DNA from: Dichotomocladium elegans
Taxonomy: Eukaryota; Mucoromycota; Mucoromycetes; Mucorales; Lichtheimiaceae
Reading direction: 5' to 3'
NCBI GenBank assembly: GCA_025716815.1
Contig: JAIXMN010000021.1
Coordinates: 682,001 to 746,000 of the forward strand
Length of the DNA stretch: 64,000 nucleotides
A program made the position numbers and the translations under genes. A model generated the notes under the pieces. It did not search any database, was not told the DNA's origin, and saw only the letters and a program-made list of their open reading frames with translations. Shown in pieces: positions 50,582 through 61,580 of the stretch. The first letter of the stretch is position 1. The number at the start of each line of letters is the position of its first letter.

Positions 50582-53127
50582 ATGGACATGGACGTAGAAC
50601 AATGTCCCAAATGTCCACCTCCTTCCAGCATCACCTCTCTCGACATATGGGTTCAGTGTGACTCATGTAATGTCTGGTACCATGCAGCGTGTCTTGGTCT
50701 TTCCAGAAATGACTGCGACGAGATCGAACGCTACCACTGCCCAAAGTGCGTTCCAGAGCACGGCCCGTCTACTTGTAAATGCTACCGAATCAAAAAACAG
50801 AAGCCTTGGGACTTAAAGTTCTGGATTTTCTTTCAGATAAACCAAAACAGCGCAAGTCAAAACGAGAGCGCACGCGCCTTAATTATGCGGATTTGAATGA
50901 AGGCAAAACCGCCGACCAAGCGATTTGGACAAAAATCTTGAATGTCAAAGCATTTGCTAAAGATCCCTTTCCACGTTACAAGGGAGAACAAGTGACCCAA
51001 GCGCTACTGAGGGAAACAGGTTTTCGGGAACCAATTGTTATTGAACATCCCGATGGCCTTGGTATGACGATGCCATCACCTTCAATAACGGTCCAAGACA
51101 TTGCTAACGCTGTGGGTAAGACACCATATATAACATCCTATGGACTCTCTAGCTAGAGTACAGGATCTGTGTACTATCTCTCAATATATTATCTAGGTCG
51201 TGATCACCCGGTGGAAGTGATAGGTAACGCATTCAAGCTTCTCTTCTCCTGCAATATAGATACCCATAAATCCTCCAATCTTGTATAATGCAGACGTCGC
51301 CACACAATCTGAGGTCCCAGGGTGGACAATGGATCGCTGGGCCAACTATTATTGCATGGCTCCTGAAGATCGAGACAGGATACGAAACGTCATCAGCCTT
51401 GAGATCAGTGGTACCAAGTTTGCCGAAAGTATTGTTCGGCCAACCGTTGTCAGGTACTAATCGTTTTGCTGAAAGAATCAAAAAAGAAGCACGTTGACCC
51501 ATGCAATTCTTTTCATGACAACTCTGTCTCCCCTTGGCGAAATTGCGTAGAGATGTCGACTGGATAGATCAGATCTGGCCCAAAGGACTCAAACCCATTG
51601 AATATCCCAAAGTGCAACTCTATTGCCTGATGGGCACAGAGGGCTCTTATACTGACTTGTAAGTCGTGCTGAATCAGAACGGGCACGATGAAACTGTCTA
51701 TTAACCTTGCAATCGCCATCTAGCCATATTGATTTTGGTGGAAGCTCGGTAAATATCATCCATTCATCCATAACTTTTCAACTTCTTAGACGTATATTTT
51801 TGTCTTGAACAGGTATTTTATCACGTCTTTAAAGGATCGAAGGTCTTTTACTTTATCGAACCAACGTCTAAAAACCTCCGGAAATATCAAAAATGGAGTT
51901 CTTCACCTGACCAAAATACCATCTTCTTCGGAGACGAAGTGAAGAAATGCTATGCAGTGCACCTGAAGGCGGGAAATACTATGTATTTTGAAAAATTGTG
52001 CTGGTGTGGATCATTATTAAAAGTAATCCACAAACTAGGATGATACCGACAGGATGGATACATGCTGTCCACACACCCGAAGATGCGCTTGTCATTGGAG
52101 GCAATTTTCTTCACAGCATGAATATCGGAACACAGATTCGTGTTCACGATATTGAGGTGGCGACCAACGTCCCTCAGAAGTTTCGATTTCCGTACTACAA
52201 ACGCATCAACTGGTATGCTGCTGCTTATTATCGTGATATCCTCCTGCATAGGCAAGGTAAGCGCTATTGCTACTTAGCAACATTTTTCTAAAGCTAATGT
52301 TCACGATCCAAGACATTGATCCCGCCGAAGCACTTTCCACCTACGAGCTTTCGGGCTTGGCGTCATTAGCCCAATGGTTACAGGCTGATGTTGCAAAGTA
52401 TCTAGGAGAGACAGAAACCAATCCGGATGTTCAAAAGCAGATTCGACACGACATCCCATCATCTGTCAGCGACCCAAAAAAATTAGTCACAGAGCTTATC
52501 AGCGGCGTAGAAAAGGTCGTTGCTAAACGTCTCGCTATGGAACGAGGGCCAGAAATGCCAGAGACTGAATCGAAGTATCAATCAGCGGCTTGTGACTCAC
52601 CCAAGGTCAAACTCAAACTGACTCCGAGTACGAATGGAAAGAAGTTGATAAAAGATCAGTCACCGACACCCAAAGTTATACTTAAAGTTAAGCCCGCATC
52701 TCGGCAACTGGAGGAGGAGGAAGAAGAAGAAGAGGTCGTTGCACAAGATCTCATCAGAGACGATGACTACTATGAATTGTCCAATGGCGAGGAACTTTCC
52801 GAAGACGATATCCTCCGTGATGACTTGGACCTGAACAGTAGTGATGATGAATATCAGAGTGAAGAAGAGCACCTGGCATCAAGTGGATCCACTTCAAAGC
52901 ACCGCCAACGCTCCAAACCTAGGGCAAATACCAGGCGGAAGTTGAAGCGAGATACTGAACCTGAAGATAGCAGCAGCGACGATGATTTAGGAACGACATC
53001 GTCCAAAGTCAACAAGAAGCAGCGCTTTAGCGCACCGCCAGGCAGGACTGTGGATGTGCGAAAAGGGAAAAAGATGACCACAGTGAAACAAAGGCTCCTA
53101 GAACGAGTGATCAAGAGCCGGCGTTAG
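50582..53127 (+). CDS. PHD-finger JmjC histone demethylase, JHD1/KDM2 type
   Basis: Early exons resolve as 50582-50774, 50837-51115, 51197-51223, 51294-51453, 51551-51658, 51724-51748 and from 51813, with the last ending at 53127. The N-terminal PHD finger shows WVQCDSCNVWYHAACLGL and YHCPKC. After the basic GPSTYKPKQRKSKRERTRL linker comes the JmjC domain. Its iron ligands His and Asp are in TDFHIDFGGSSVFYHV (rebuilt across two introns), and the second His is in GWIHAVHTPEDA, followed by GGNFLHSMN. The C-terminal half is helical, then acidic and basic low complexity. KDM2/Jhd1 enzymes remove methyl groups from H3K36me1/2 using 2-oxoglutarate and Fe(II). No CXXC zinc finger is visible, in line with fungal rather than animal KDM2. 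Confidence 0.9.
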
Positions 53128-53287
53128 CGAGCAGCATATCAGCTTAAGTGTCTTTTTTCTCTCGCCACTAAAGAGATTCCAGGAAATCAACCGAATGCGT
53201 GTAAATATACTGGGCTACGGTGATATTGTACAGATAATATCATATTAAACATCTAGAAATATATCCAGCGTGGATGAGGTAATCAAT

Positions 53288-53455
53288 CTATGGGATTCTT
53301 CCCGACTTTTCAACCACCGGAATGTTTTGTTCGCTGGAGACATATGTATATGGATATGTATATGAAAAGATATTCGATTCCAGGTTACTTGGAATATATG
53401 AAAAGATTGTTGAAATATGAAGATCATCATCACCTCCACTTGGTCCCTCGGTCAT
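53288..53455 (-). CDS. Possible truncated frame downstream of repeat A
   Basis: A 55-codon frame starts MTEGPSGGDDDLHISTIFSY soon after repeat A and runs to a stop at 53288, near the end of the JmjC gene. If the repeats mark gene starts, this would be the beginning of another island gene cut by the junction with host DNA. Composition turns AT-rich toward its end, so it may equally be chance. Confidence 0.2.
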   Translation of the reverse strand: MTEGPSGGDDDLHISTIFSYIPSNLESNIFSYTYPYTYVSSEQNIPVVEKSGRIP

Positions 53456-53476
53456 GGGTTGGGCCAGTACACCCGT

Positions 53477-53523
53477 TTTTAAAACTTGGTTCCGGTTCCA
53501 ACCAGTCTCACCACTCCGGGACC
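53477..53523. repeat. GC-rich core repeat with TTTTAAAA block (copy A)
   Basis: The plus strand reads TTTTTAAAAC, then TTGGTTCCGG, then TCCAACCAGTCTCACCAC and TCCGGGACC. The core from TCCAACCAG to CGGG recurs with few changes at copies B and C. It lies just beyond the 3' end of the intronless 373-codon frame. About 20 bases further along the minus strand a short frame begins at 53455. Confidence 0.8.
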
Positions 53524-53554
53524 GCGCCATCTGGTGCCTGGACCTGCTTCAAAG

Positions 53555-54676
53555 CTAACTGTCGGGACATCCGCACAGACACCACGCAAGTAAGATAGCG
53601 TTGGTCCCCTTTTGGTCGCCGATGTAGTCTCTGGGATGGGGGAACGTTATCTCTTTGTAGAGGCTATATCCTGACATGTAGTTGAACGTGTTGTCTATGC
53701 TTCCCGTCTTCCTCTCGACTCTCAACCACCGGGATATCTTGTTGAGGAGCACTTCCTCCGAGTAGTATTCGGGTAGGAGTTCTCTCCCAGGTGTAAACCA
53801 CGGAGACCCATAGTCGCTAGACTGGCGAGCGTATATCTCCAGGCGTATATCATCTACCTTGTCATTCGCGTATTCTAGGTTGTGTTCATCTGGGTCCATG
53901 ACTATCTCGTATGCATCCAGTTCATCAACAGAGAGTGTACCCAGGGCATGGAGGCCATCCATGTATCTCTTGTCGAAGAATATATCCTGCAGCAGATACA
54001 TGTCCTGCCCCGCGAGACGGGCAACATCCACAATTCTCTCGGGTGGTGCATACCCTATCAGATCCTCCATCGTGTAGAATATGGGGCGTTTCGTCTCTCC
54101 GATCTTTCCAACCAACGCTTCCAGCCGCTCCCTGGGACAGTCAGCAATGTCTAGGACCAACCTTTTCGACTCCCCGAGCAATGGCCTCTTTTCAGCAGGG
54201 AGCCTGTCCAACAAGCTTGGGTGGAACATTGATACTCGCTCCCAGTCTACCTTCTCCCATTGCTCAGACCTGACATAGTACATCTGGAGGAGCACATCGT
54301 GGTTCGAGATCTTGTTGTGCCCGATGTGCTCCACCCCCCATCTCCAACCAAGTTCCGCCGACAAGATGTATCCCTGGGTAGAGTTAACGGAGCCTATCTT
54401 CCACACCTTGGCAATTCTCTTGACAAGTTCCTCATCCATTCTGGCCACCCCTTTGGCGATGGCACATTCGGCAGGGATGTGTGGGGCGAGGGTGGAGAGG
54501 GTGATGGGGTCGTCCCCTCCACGGGATAGAAAGTTGTCCATGACCCTTCCTGGGCCACCAAACTCTACCAACTCATCTTGACCGAGTGGGAGTCCAAGGG
54601 TTGCCTTGGGGAGGATGTCCTCGGTGGTGATGAGGTGGGTTATCTTCTCGAGTATCTCTAACGGGACCCGAAGCAT
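53555..54676 (-). CDS. Intronless orphan protein of a foreign-looking island
   Basis: This single uninterrupted frame of 373 codons is GC-richer than the surrounding spacer and shows no splice sites. The N-terminus (MLRVPLEILEKITHLITTED) resembles an F-box-like opening, and the rest is a mixed alpha-rich sequence with many Asp/Glu and Trp/Tyr (ELGWRWGVEHIGHNKIS, DWERVSMFHPSLLDRLPAEK, LQDIFFDKRYMDGLHALGTL). I do not recognise the family. No signal peptide or membrane helix is seen. Two tandem core repeats lie directly upstream and one just downstream. An intact long frame beside a decayed neighbour suggests recent selection, or simply a frame that has escaped mutation so far. Viral (large DNA virus-like), plasmid or fungal orphan origins are all open. 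Confidence 0.6.
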   Translation of the reverse strand: MLRVPLEILEKITHLITTEDILPKATLGLPLGQDELVEFGGPGRVMDNFLSRGGDDPITLSTLAPHIPAECAIAKGVARMDEELVKRIAKVWKIGSVNSTQGYILSAELGWRWGVEHIGHNKISNHDVLLQMYYVRSEQWEKVDWERVSMFHPSLLDRLPAEKRPLLGESKRLVLDIADCPRERLEALVGKIGETKRPIFYTMEDLIGYAPPERIVDVARLAGQDMYLLQDIFFDKRYMDGLHALGTLSVDELDAYEIVMDPDEHNLEYANDKVDDIRLEIYARQSSDYGSPWFTPGRELLPEYYSEEVLLNKISRWLRVERKTGSIDNTFNYMSGYSLYKEITFPHPRDYIGDQKGTNAILLAWCLCGCPDS

Positions 54677-54685
54677 GTTTGCTCA

Positions 54686-54730
54686 TCCAACCAGCCCCAT
54701 CACCCCGGGTCAGGTCCAAGTTTTATAAAC
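54686..54730. repeat. GC-rich core repeat with TTTTATAAA block (copy B)
   Basis: This repeat lies within 10-55 bases upstream of the 373-codon frame. On the minus strand it reads TTTATAAAACTTGGACC, then the GC-rich core ending CTGGTTGGAT just before the ATG at 54676. A TATA-like block at this distance from a start codon would fit a compact promoter. Confidence 0.8.
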
Positions 54731-54746
54731 CATAAGCCACGATCTA

Positions 54747-54790
54747 TCCAACCAGTCTCACCACCCCGGGTCGGGTCCAAATTTTAAAAC
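54747..54790. repeat. GC-rich core repeat with TTTTAAAA block (copy C)
   Basis: This is a near-identical copy of B displaced by 61 bases. On the minus strand TTTTAAAATTTGGACC is followed by CCGGGGTGGTGAGACTGG. B and C therefore form a short tandem array in the spacer between the decayed neighbour and the intact frame. Confidence 0.85.
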
Positions 54791-54844
54791 CCATACGGCA
54801 TAAATGTACCAGGTGACTCTTATCCGGAGCATCTGGTACCTCGT

Positions 54845-55640
54845 GTGGAACCAAGGAATCCCCGGTGGAACTTGCGAGTGGAATCTTTAATGGACTTGAT
54901 ATCGGATTCGTAGTAGGCGGATGTTCCAGTCCTGGGTTGGAAGCTCTTCATGGGTTCAAGCTTGAACATGGTGTGGGGATCGATGGCGTACTCCAGCCCG
55001 GGGTGATCGACACCACTGGTGGGGTCCGACTTGTACACTTCTGGCTTTTGCATTCTCGTTGTAGATGTTGTCACACACCTTGTATAACCTCTCGTACTTC
55101 TTGATCTCGGCCCCAGATGCTTGTTTCTTCTCCAGTGCCTGTTGACGCTTGAGAAGAGCCGTGCGAAGCTTGGTCATCCCAACACGGAACATGTTGTTGC
55201 CGTTGCGGAACTTGAGCTGTTCCATTGCCCCGATGATCTCTGCCACATGGAGATGTAATCGGATGAACCCAGGACCATGCGAGTGACGTCGATCATGGCC
55301 TCGCCTCCCTCTCCCGCATCTGGAAACATCGTCAAGGCTTTTGGTGAACACATCCAGTACTACCTATTGGAGGTCAGCCTCGTTGACAGAGATGATGTCC
55401 TCGTCAGAGTGGTAGTCGTCAAATGGCATGTCCACCCAATCCTCTCCACCTAGTGCTACCCCATCGTCAAGGGCGTCGTAGTCAGCGTCGGATTAGAAAC
55501 TTTTACGATACTCCTCTTTTATCCTGTCAATGAACCTGACGTGGGATTTGGCGGTAATCTGTTTGTTGATCTTGCTTTTCCCTTCCTGGAACCAGATCGG
55601 ACTGCCCCGATTCGATATGGACATCCAAGGTGGATTAGCA
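54845..55640 (-). pseudogene. Decayed protein gene of the island
   Basis: Protein-like segments follow one another on the minus strand but in shifting frames. They are: FIDRIKEEYRKSF ending in TAA (about 55500), an acidic segment ending EADLQ before TAG (about 55367), DVFTKSLDDVS, then after frame changes a helical Lys/Arg-rich block (LRTALLKRQQALEKKQASGA), and finally YAIDPHTMFKLEPMKSF to a stop near 54848. At least two nonsense changes and two or three frameshifts break it. Segment composition matches the neighbouring 373-codon frame in GC-richness and lack of introns. No family is recognised. Confidence 0.55.
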
Positions 55641-55659
55641 ATGTCCTATTGGAGTGTAT

Positions 55660-57700
55660 ATTGTTTATCATTGATAATATGCATATATTCTTGGATATGA
55701 GACAACAAGATTGATGCAGTAGTGGTTTAATACGCAGCCCATGGTCAACAACAACACGGGCCTTCTTGCCACCTGTATGGATCTTTGTAATTTTAGTGCT
55801 AGATCCCATTTATCGTTGGGCGCATTCTGATAGATTGCATTACCCTTGATGCAATGCTCATCTTGATCATCAAGGAAATGTCGTCTGTTGGCGACGCAAT
55901 CAGTTTTACCTATCGTGGAGTATCATGGTACTTACATCGTCCTTGTCAATCACCCAACCCTTTTCCACTTTGATTTCCTATAAATACTGGATAGTCGAAA
56001 AATCTGCTATCTCACTGAACTCTAACCTGACTCTCTCTTCCATGTTCTTATCCGGTATGACGCTATAGTAAGAGTCATTGGAAAGAGTAGTCCTTGGACA
56101 TCCTTCTGCTCTTCCGCTGCCACCTCTTCGCTTTTCGCCCTGATTATCTCCAGGACACCCAAACTACCCTTCGAAGGTGAGTGAAAGAGTATGAGGAAGT
56201 GTCACTGTTTTCAGCTGACTAATGAGTATCGATACGAACTCTTAATCTATTGATACGACAACTTCATAGAAATTATTTTGGAAAATATAGTGCTCATTTT
56301 AGAATCTTACTCCCCACTGCTTCTGACTACGTCTTTCTTATCCTGGCATCACAATCAAATTCCTCGATAGAGGCATTGAAATTGCAAGGTGCCTCGGCAT
56401 ATGTCATTGTCAGCGGCGAAGGCTGTGTTTTTATGTGCTTCAATGACTTGTCAGGAGCAGTTTTTATGGGGTCTAAAGGTGCATTAGCAAGAGCCTTTAA
56501 GGATGATATTATGTGCTTTGTTAATAGGATCAACTGCCGTGTCAGAATGACCTATTACTACATTTTTTTGGAGGTGTAACTTTCATGGCAATGGCAACCG
56601 TTTACCACATGCGTATAGTGCACGTAATAGTGCTTCACTCCTCAGTGGCATATGCTTGATATTGATCCAGGACATATGCCGCTCAACTTGTTGCTTGACG
56701 AAGTATAGATGCCTGTCAGAAATGTTTCGCGGCAATCTTTTGGCAGGAAAATGGGATAAACACTACTCTAATAAAATAGCATTTACTCTCCCAACGGAAT
56801 CATAGCTCGACCTCGCTGCGCTGTAACCGATTCTCACTTTCTGCTAGCATCATCATTTCATTGTATGCTCATCGGTCCACACGCAAACCTACGCGCAAAC
56901 GGCTCGGCTTATTAGACGCATAAATCGCCTCTATTGCACCGCAAGTACTATACATTTACAGCGTGATATTCATGATTGCATGACGCAAACTTGATTGAAA
57001 ATTAAGTAGCCGAAGCCCATCTGTATACTTTAATACGTTATATATTATTCACTCACAGCAGCGAAAAAAAGAGCGAGAGAACACGCATCGTTAATCCGTT
57101 AGTCCATGTAAGTGTATTCGAGAACAATGTCCTCTGCTGATAATGAGCTTGCCTAAGAAAGAATCCGATTGCCTATTAGACCAAAGAAGCCAAAGCACGT
57201 TTTCATTGGGAAAACGGCGATACAGAGCAGGCTGAACCCCCCGTCTCATTCGTTAGCCTATCACTCTAGCCATGACGGGATGAAATAAACTCCGACATCA
57301 CAGAGCTTCCGGCGGTTTTTGGGGGGTGGAAAGAGCACTTCAGCTCTCTGTTTCTTCAAGGTGCAGCCCAGCCTTTTGCCAACCTCCTTTTAACTCGACC
57401 TGTGCTGGCACAACCGATTCGCCTGATTACAGTGATTTGTAACAGATCACACCTTAGTACTGCTATTCCTCCAGTCCTCCGATAACCGATAGACCACCTT
57501 TTTTTTATCTACGCGTTCATTACACTTTCCTGAATCAAAAAGGTAAGAGCCAGCGCAGACGTAGGACCCTTCTGAACGGCAGAATTATGTTTTGGCGTAT
57601 GGCAATTTAATTGTCCACAATGACCACCATCGCACCTTTTTTCCCATTTAGCAGAGCATCCTGGTGTTTTCAATTCCTTAATTATTCAATGATCACAGCG
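55660..57700. other. Spacer between island and bromodomain gene
   Basis: AT-rich DNA with short frames only. Frames on both strands at 56250-56580 have some protein-like composition but no family match. The last 300 bases, with pyrimidine-rich strips (for example 57497-57510), are probably promoter or leader of the bromodomain gene. Confidence 0.45.
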
Positions 57701-60700
57701 ATGGAAGGGCGACCCAAGCGACAGAGCGCAACCGACAAAGATTATAGAGAGCGTAAGCGATTGCGAAAAGAAAAAGAGGTAAAAAATAGATAAGAGAAAA
57801 ACAGGGAAACTTTAGATTATCGATATCCGAAATTGAAACAAATACATATCTTTATGTAGGCCGCGCTTGGTGAGGTGGCGGTCGACGAAGCCCATATTAA
57901 CTCTGAGGAAGTTCAGAGCCAATGCAGACAACTCTACAAATATATAAAAGATTATCGTGATCCAGACGAGTGAGTATTGGTTATCTCACAATATCCGCGT
58001 TTGCTGACCACAATGACAGCGATGAGTACCTGTTAAGCAACTTTTTTATCCAACTGCCTTCCAAACGTCAATATCCCGATTATTACGAAGTGATTAAACA
58101 GCCAATTGCCCTATCAAGCATTAAGGTATCCTTCCGTCGTAGATAATATGCTTGTTTTGTAGTAAACATCTATCATATCATACTAGACAAAACTGGACCA
58201 GCAAGGATACCATTCTCTAACGGATATGAAGGCCGATATGGAGCTTATGGTATCCAATGCAAAGAAATACAACATGAAAGATTCACAAGTATATATCGAT
58301 GCTGTCAGGATACAGGTAAATCTTGATCTCGTTGAAGGAAAAATCACTGCTAACGAGACAGTCGCTTTTTTGTAGAAACTGGTCAAGCACTGGCACCCAA
58401 GGATAGAGAAAGAGAAAACCAAAAAACATAAGGATAAACATTCTCCATCTTTGCCTCAAACGCTCTCACCATCATCTGATGGCAACAAATCGAAAACGGT
58501 CCTGAAGCTTCCTATCGGTGCCTTTGGGAATATAGCTGCACGCAACAATAATAACAACAGTACGCAACAACAACAACAACAAGAGAAACAGCAGCAACCG
58601 CAGCAGCAACAGTCTCCACAAGAACACAAAGTGAAAGCAATTCGGCTAAAGGCTGTCGACAAACATGCGAAGAAAAGGGGTATTTTGTCATAAGCAATTG
58701 AGACATAACTCTTGAGGGCTAATCTCATCTTCTTCCAGCTTCCACCATAAACGAATTGATGGGCGCTATCACGGCGTCTGATGTGAAGAAAACAGTGGAG
58801 ATACTGGATTCGGAATTTTCATTTAGCGTAAATGAGCTTGTCGAAGTAGAAATGTTCAATGACAAGTTCTCATGGGGTCCTCTCCATGCGGCTTGCTATT
58901 TTGGTGATCTACGGATTGCGCAGGCACTGCTGCACCATCAGGCGAACGTCGAGCTCAAGGACACCTGGTATTCGGCAACCCCGCTTGCTTGGGCAGCATT
59001 TGGAGGTAACACGATAGTGTGTGTTTGTTTCGGCATGACCTTATACTCTTTCCAGACAATGATAAGATGGTTCGCTTTCTTGTGGAGAAGTACAATGCGA
59101 ACCGAAATGCCAAGAATATCCATGGTCAAGTTCCATACGATCTTGTTGCGGACAAGGACGATCCTCGCTGGGCGGGTCTTTTGAAACCACCCTATACAGT
59201 GTGTATGATAAAAGATGTGGTAAAACAGAGATTTTTATGAGCATGGATTTCTAGGTAAACCCGGGAACGAGCACAGTAGTTAGGCTACCGAGCGAAAGCA
59301 AAACGGCTGTTCACCCGCCAACGACTAAGCAAGTTGAACGTCCGACGCCTGACGTCCCAGAGCAACCACCAAAGAAACGGAGAGGCCGTCCTCCAAAGGC
59401 TGATAAAGAAACCATGGATGCCTTGAATATGCCAGTTGAAAAGGTGGATCTCAGTGGATTTGACACAGTGGCCTATATGACCGACCTTTTCCATGCCATT
59501 CGGGTGCATACCGATAATGGGTAAGTGAAGCACTGTGCTTTGGGTAAAGGCATCTCCTAATTATCTCTGTGGGCCTATAGAGGACGGCTTTACTCTGAAA
59601 TCTTTGAAGACCTGCCCGACCGCGAAGAATACCCGGATTATTACGACGTGATAAAATTACCACGATCGCTTGCTATGATCGAGGTATGGGCTCGTGTTAT
59701 GGCGTTATTGGTTATGTTTTCACACTGCATCGTAGGACAACATGGTGCATCACCGGTATGCACTGTTACAGGATTGGTACGATGATATGATACGCGTATT
59801 TGACAACGCAATGGAATACAACGAGCCAGGCTCGCGCGTTTATCGCGATGCCAAATTGCTCTTGGTAAGCGAAACCCATATACGATATCCCTCTCTCAGC
59901 CATTGACTCTTTTTCTCTGCGCCAGCGCCTTCTCCATCGTCTAAAAGAAAGGTTTTTGATCAGAGACAACATCCCGCTCTTCCAAGAAAATGAGGTCATG
60001 CGGTTGCCTCTGGGCAATCGTCCGTACGAAATAGAAGATAGGCGTCGACAGAAACGAGCACCAAGCAAACCTAGGTCACTTCCTGATGATAATATTTCCA
60101 ACGCAATGCCACCCATAGGTCCACTGCCTATTGTGCCTTCCGGATCTGTAAATGTAGCACAGACCCGAACACCGGGCCATACTGGCAATGTTGTAATCCC
60201 ACGAGGCGTGATGGTACCGCAGCAGCCATTTGGAGTGGTTAATCTCTCTGCGTTAGGCAATATGCTACCTGTTGGTCATCTTGCACATCTTGCATCGCAG
60301 ACATTCGGGACACCACCAGAGATGATACTCCCCGAAGGTACGGAAGGGAATCCCTTGCTGACGGCGAATGGATTACAACCGGATGGAGTAGCACAGCTGG
60401 CAGAGAATGTCAACGGGCAGTTGGCATACACAAATCCAGATTTCATGTCTGTATTCAATGTAGATATTCGAAAGCGTAAGTTGAGCAAGAAGTTGCATGT
60501 TGATATGTACACCAACTATGTATGATACGTAGTACGACCGTTGAAGGCAATTGTCCTGGAGACGCCTGACGGAAGTTTTAGCAGGTCGCTAGGCGGTACG
60601 GTGGTTGGACATAGTTTGACAGTTCCTTCAAAAGTCCGAATTCTCAAAATCAAACCTCTGATCCGAGATGAGCTACTGTCAGAACACAAGCGCATTTCAA

Positions 60701-60921
60701 TTGTCATGCTTCAAAACAACGGAAAACTCAACGTAATTGAAAGCAGCATTGATCCGTGTGAGCATCCTCTGCCCTCGTGGGAAAGTGCACCACTTCAACG
60801 CGGGATTAATACGATCAAGGTTACGGTCACAGCGAATGTCACCAAAACAAATACACCCAACATGGTCGTTCCTGATTACCGTACTCAGGTTTACTTTCTA
60901 TTTATTACTCAAACTTGGTAG
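57701..60921 (+). CDS. Bromodomain-ankyrin-bromodomain protein, putative RSC/SWI-SNF-type chromatin subunit
   Basis: A multi-exon gene with exon 1 57701-57778 and exon 2 from 57860. Bromodomain 1 includes FFIQLPSKRQYPDYYEVIKQ and the acetyl-lysine Asn in NAKKYNMKD. A Gln-rich linker (QQQQQQEKQQQPQQQQ) leads to ankyrin-like repeats (WGPLHAACYFGDLRIAQALL, TPLAWAAFG, VRFLVEKYNANRNAKNIHG) and an AT-hook-like KKRRGRPPK. Bromodomain 2 follows (IFEDLPDREEYPDYYDVIKL, DNAMEYNEPGSRV). A C-terminal beta-rich domain (PLKAIVLETPDG, FSRSLGGTVVGHSLTVPSKV) closes at 60921. Paired bromodomains in fungi occur in RSC subunits (Rsc1/2/4), which tether the remodeller to acetylated histones; the ankyrin insertion is the distinctive feature. 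The start may lie at an upstream in-frame Met. Confidence 0.85.
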
Positions 60922-60934
60922 CATTCTCTCCTTT

Positions 60935-60940
60935 AATAAA
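60935..60940 (+). terminator. AATAAA polyadenylation signal of the bromodomain gene
   Basis: A perfect AATAAA lies 14 bases after the stop codon at 60921, supporting the gene end chosen here. Confidence 0.5.
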
Positions 60941-61424
60941 GCAATATTACAAAAATTCCAGCTGAAGCAGAGAGAGATGGGCCGAATGTTATAAGCTGTA
61001 CAGTTCCTTAGGCATTTTAGAGAAAAACGAGCTTTGGACTCTTCCATGACCAATGTTCGTCCTTCACATTCGAAATGCGATATGGATACGCTTTTTGCTC
61101 CTGGATGGTTTTGCTTACGAACCTCAGCGCTCGTTGACCAATACTCATTATGAAACAACGTCCTCTTATCCGGGCCCTGAGGGGAAGCAGGAATGATATA
61201 GCCTCCAACTCTTGGATGATGATAAGTATTTAAGTACTATACATGCCGGCAAAAAAAGCATCTCCTGCTCAGTGTATGTTTGTGGATATTCACCTAACGA
61301 TAACCAGATATATAGACCATGGCTGATGGGCACCGGGTGGTATCCAATGATACCTGATGACCGAAATTGCTTCCAAGGTTTGTTCATTGTTTGTTTTGGA
61401 TGTATTAAGCAGTACGGAAGTTCA
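60941..61424. other. Spacer, no gene recognised
   Basis: Short frames occur on both strands (for example 61166-61438 on the minus strand), without family similarity or splice support. Confidence 0.4.
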
Positions 61425-61580
61425 TTTAACTGAGCCATGTCACGCTGTGTTCCATTTTAAATATGGCAATCCAGACTCATCGAAGGAGGAAAAAAAATCG
61501 CAGTTTCTTCGGAAGTCAATATTCATCAACGAACATCCAGTCAAGACATACTTGGCTCTGATATTTTGGTCTCTTTTGTA
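61425..61580 (-). mobile_element. Transposase relic fragment (copy 6)
   Basis: The plus strand (CCATGTCACGCTGTGTTCC, CAATCCAGACTCATCGAAG, TCGCAGTTTCTTCGGAAGTC) aligns with copy 3 at 28.19-28.30 kb. This is the region encoding the first catalytic Asp (DESG on the minus strand) and the linker before it. Frame is lost and flanks are unrelated. Confidence 0.7.

Noticed and set aside
53290..53598. Plus-strand frame of 102 codons at the island edge
   Set aside because: It runs antisense to the island's transcription direction, crosses repeat A and has repetitive Tyr/Met/His composition.
56250..56580. Frames on both strands with moderate complexity
   Set aside because: No family match, no introns that extend them and AT-rich surroundings; probably chance or an unrecognisable repeat.
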